From Loxodes magnus (lineage: Eukaryota; Ciliophora; Karyorelictea; Loxodida; Loxodidae), in NCBI GenBank assembly GCA_946699065.1, contig CAMPDV010000007.1, positions 1,240,001 through 1,304,000 on the forward strand: a stretch of 64,000 bases of DNA. Reading direction: 5' to 3'. The translations under genes were made by a program, and so were the position numbers. This document shows positions 63,705-64,000 of this stretch, piece by piece. Under the pieces are notes generated by a model. That model did no database searches, was not told the DNA's origin, and saw only the letters and a list, made by a program, of their open reading frames with translations. Within the stretch, counting starts at the first letter, position 1. Each line of letters starts with the position of its first letter.

Positions 63705-64000
63705 AACAGAAATAAGAATATTTTAGGTATTTAAGTTAGTTAAGAAAATTTAAGCTTGCTAAATAAAAGACTATAATTATAAAGCTTTTCATTTAGGCTA
63801 AATATTAAAAAATATCTAAATTTATTAAATCATTAAGCTTAAAATTAGAATGAACTATAATTAATATTCTGAGAATTAAAATTAATGTATTGCTTTGAAA
63901 GATAATTTACTGACATACTAAATTTTTATAAGATTGTAATATTTCTAATATTCTTTTTATAATTAAAACTATCTACATTTTTTAGATAAATATCTCCATA
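63705..64000. other. AT-rich end of window
   Basis: About 300 nt after the SPRY-like gene. Translation is noise-like. No gene start recognised before the window ends. Confidence 0.4.

Noticed and set aside
1-64000. Interpreting the genes as pseudogenes because of many in-frame TAA, TAG and TGA.
   Set aside because: Those codons sit at Gln- and Trp-type positions with all catalytic motifs intact, which decay would not produce; a reassigned code explains it fully.
1-64000. tRNA, rRNA, telomere repeat or CRISPR-like array.
   Set aside because: No T-loop-like GTTCGA motif in a cloverleaf context, no C/A-rich telomeric runs and no regularly spaced repeats were found by eye; a covariance-model scan would be decisive.

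Overview
The window is AT-rich eukaryotic DNA that can be read only with a ciliate code in which all three standard stops are sense: TAA and TAG = Gln, TGA = Trp. The proof is in invariant motifs: the catalytic stretch of an endo-beta-N-acetylglucosaminidase (Trp codon at 436-438), the DFG-Trp-Ser motif of an Aurora-like kinase (5863-5865), the NVWRFPY motif of an SLC6 transporter, and almost every repeat-ending Trp of a kelch protein. Most genes then end at a TGA where similarity stops. Introns are tiny (16-20 nt, GT...AG). All three codons being sense is known from karyorelicts (Loxodes, Parduczia; NCBI code 27, TGA the only stop) and the heterotrich Condylostoma (code 28, all three can also stop). 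The mostly TGA termini and long gene-poor spacers make me favour a karyorelict such as Loxodes, but two or three genes look TAA-terminated, so Condylostoma is not excluded. Nothing suggests bacterial or organellar DNA.

Layout: 1-1756 (+) ENGase, 5' truncated by the window; 2879-4476 (-) sugar transporter with six micro-introns; 5330-7082 (+) Aurora-like kinase; 7679-9346 (-) kelch-BTB protein; 9347-12830 spacer; 12831-13335 (-) two-repeat Myb protein, then uncertain coding around 13420-14270 (-) and 15181-16169 (+); 16220-17863 (-) SLC6 transporter; 18266-19454 (+) two small unknown genes; 19934-20981 (+) Nudix-ankyrin protein converging on 21022-22751 (-) cyclic-nucleotide-type K+ channel; 23643-24419 (+) WH1-domain protein; 27329-29608 (+) RING/B-box/kelch protein; 31358-32098 (-) zinc-binding membrane protein; 32587-43425 (+) giant VPS13-like lipid-transfer protein in one uninterrupted frame; 43406-44125 (-) four-span membrane protein; 44126-49990 spacer; 49991-52478 (-) hybrid histidine kinase; 52479-57705 spacer; 57706-58276 and 58317-58700 (+) unknown protein and RIIa-fold protein; 61737-62732 (+) CCDC42/CFAP73-like axonemal coiled coil; 63039-63704 (+) SPRY-like protein.

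The genes do not form one pathway. They are an ordinary ciliate sample: membrane transport and signalling (sugar and SLC6 carriers, K+ channel, histidine kinase), cilia and cytoskeleton (CFAP73-like, RIIa, WH1, Aurora), membrane-contact lipid transfer (VPS13) and ubiquitin-type adaptors. Because no codon is reliably a stop, open frame length has no value here; each call rests on motifs, composition and intron-restored frames. No transposon, CRISPR array or convincing RNA gene was seen.
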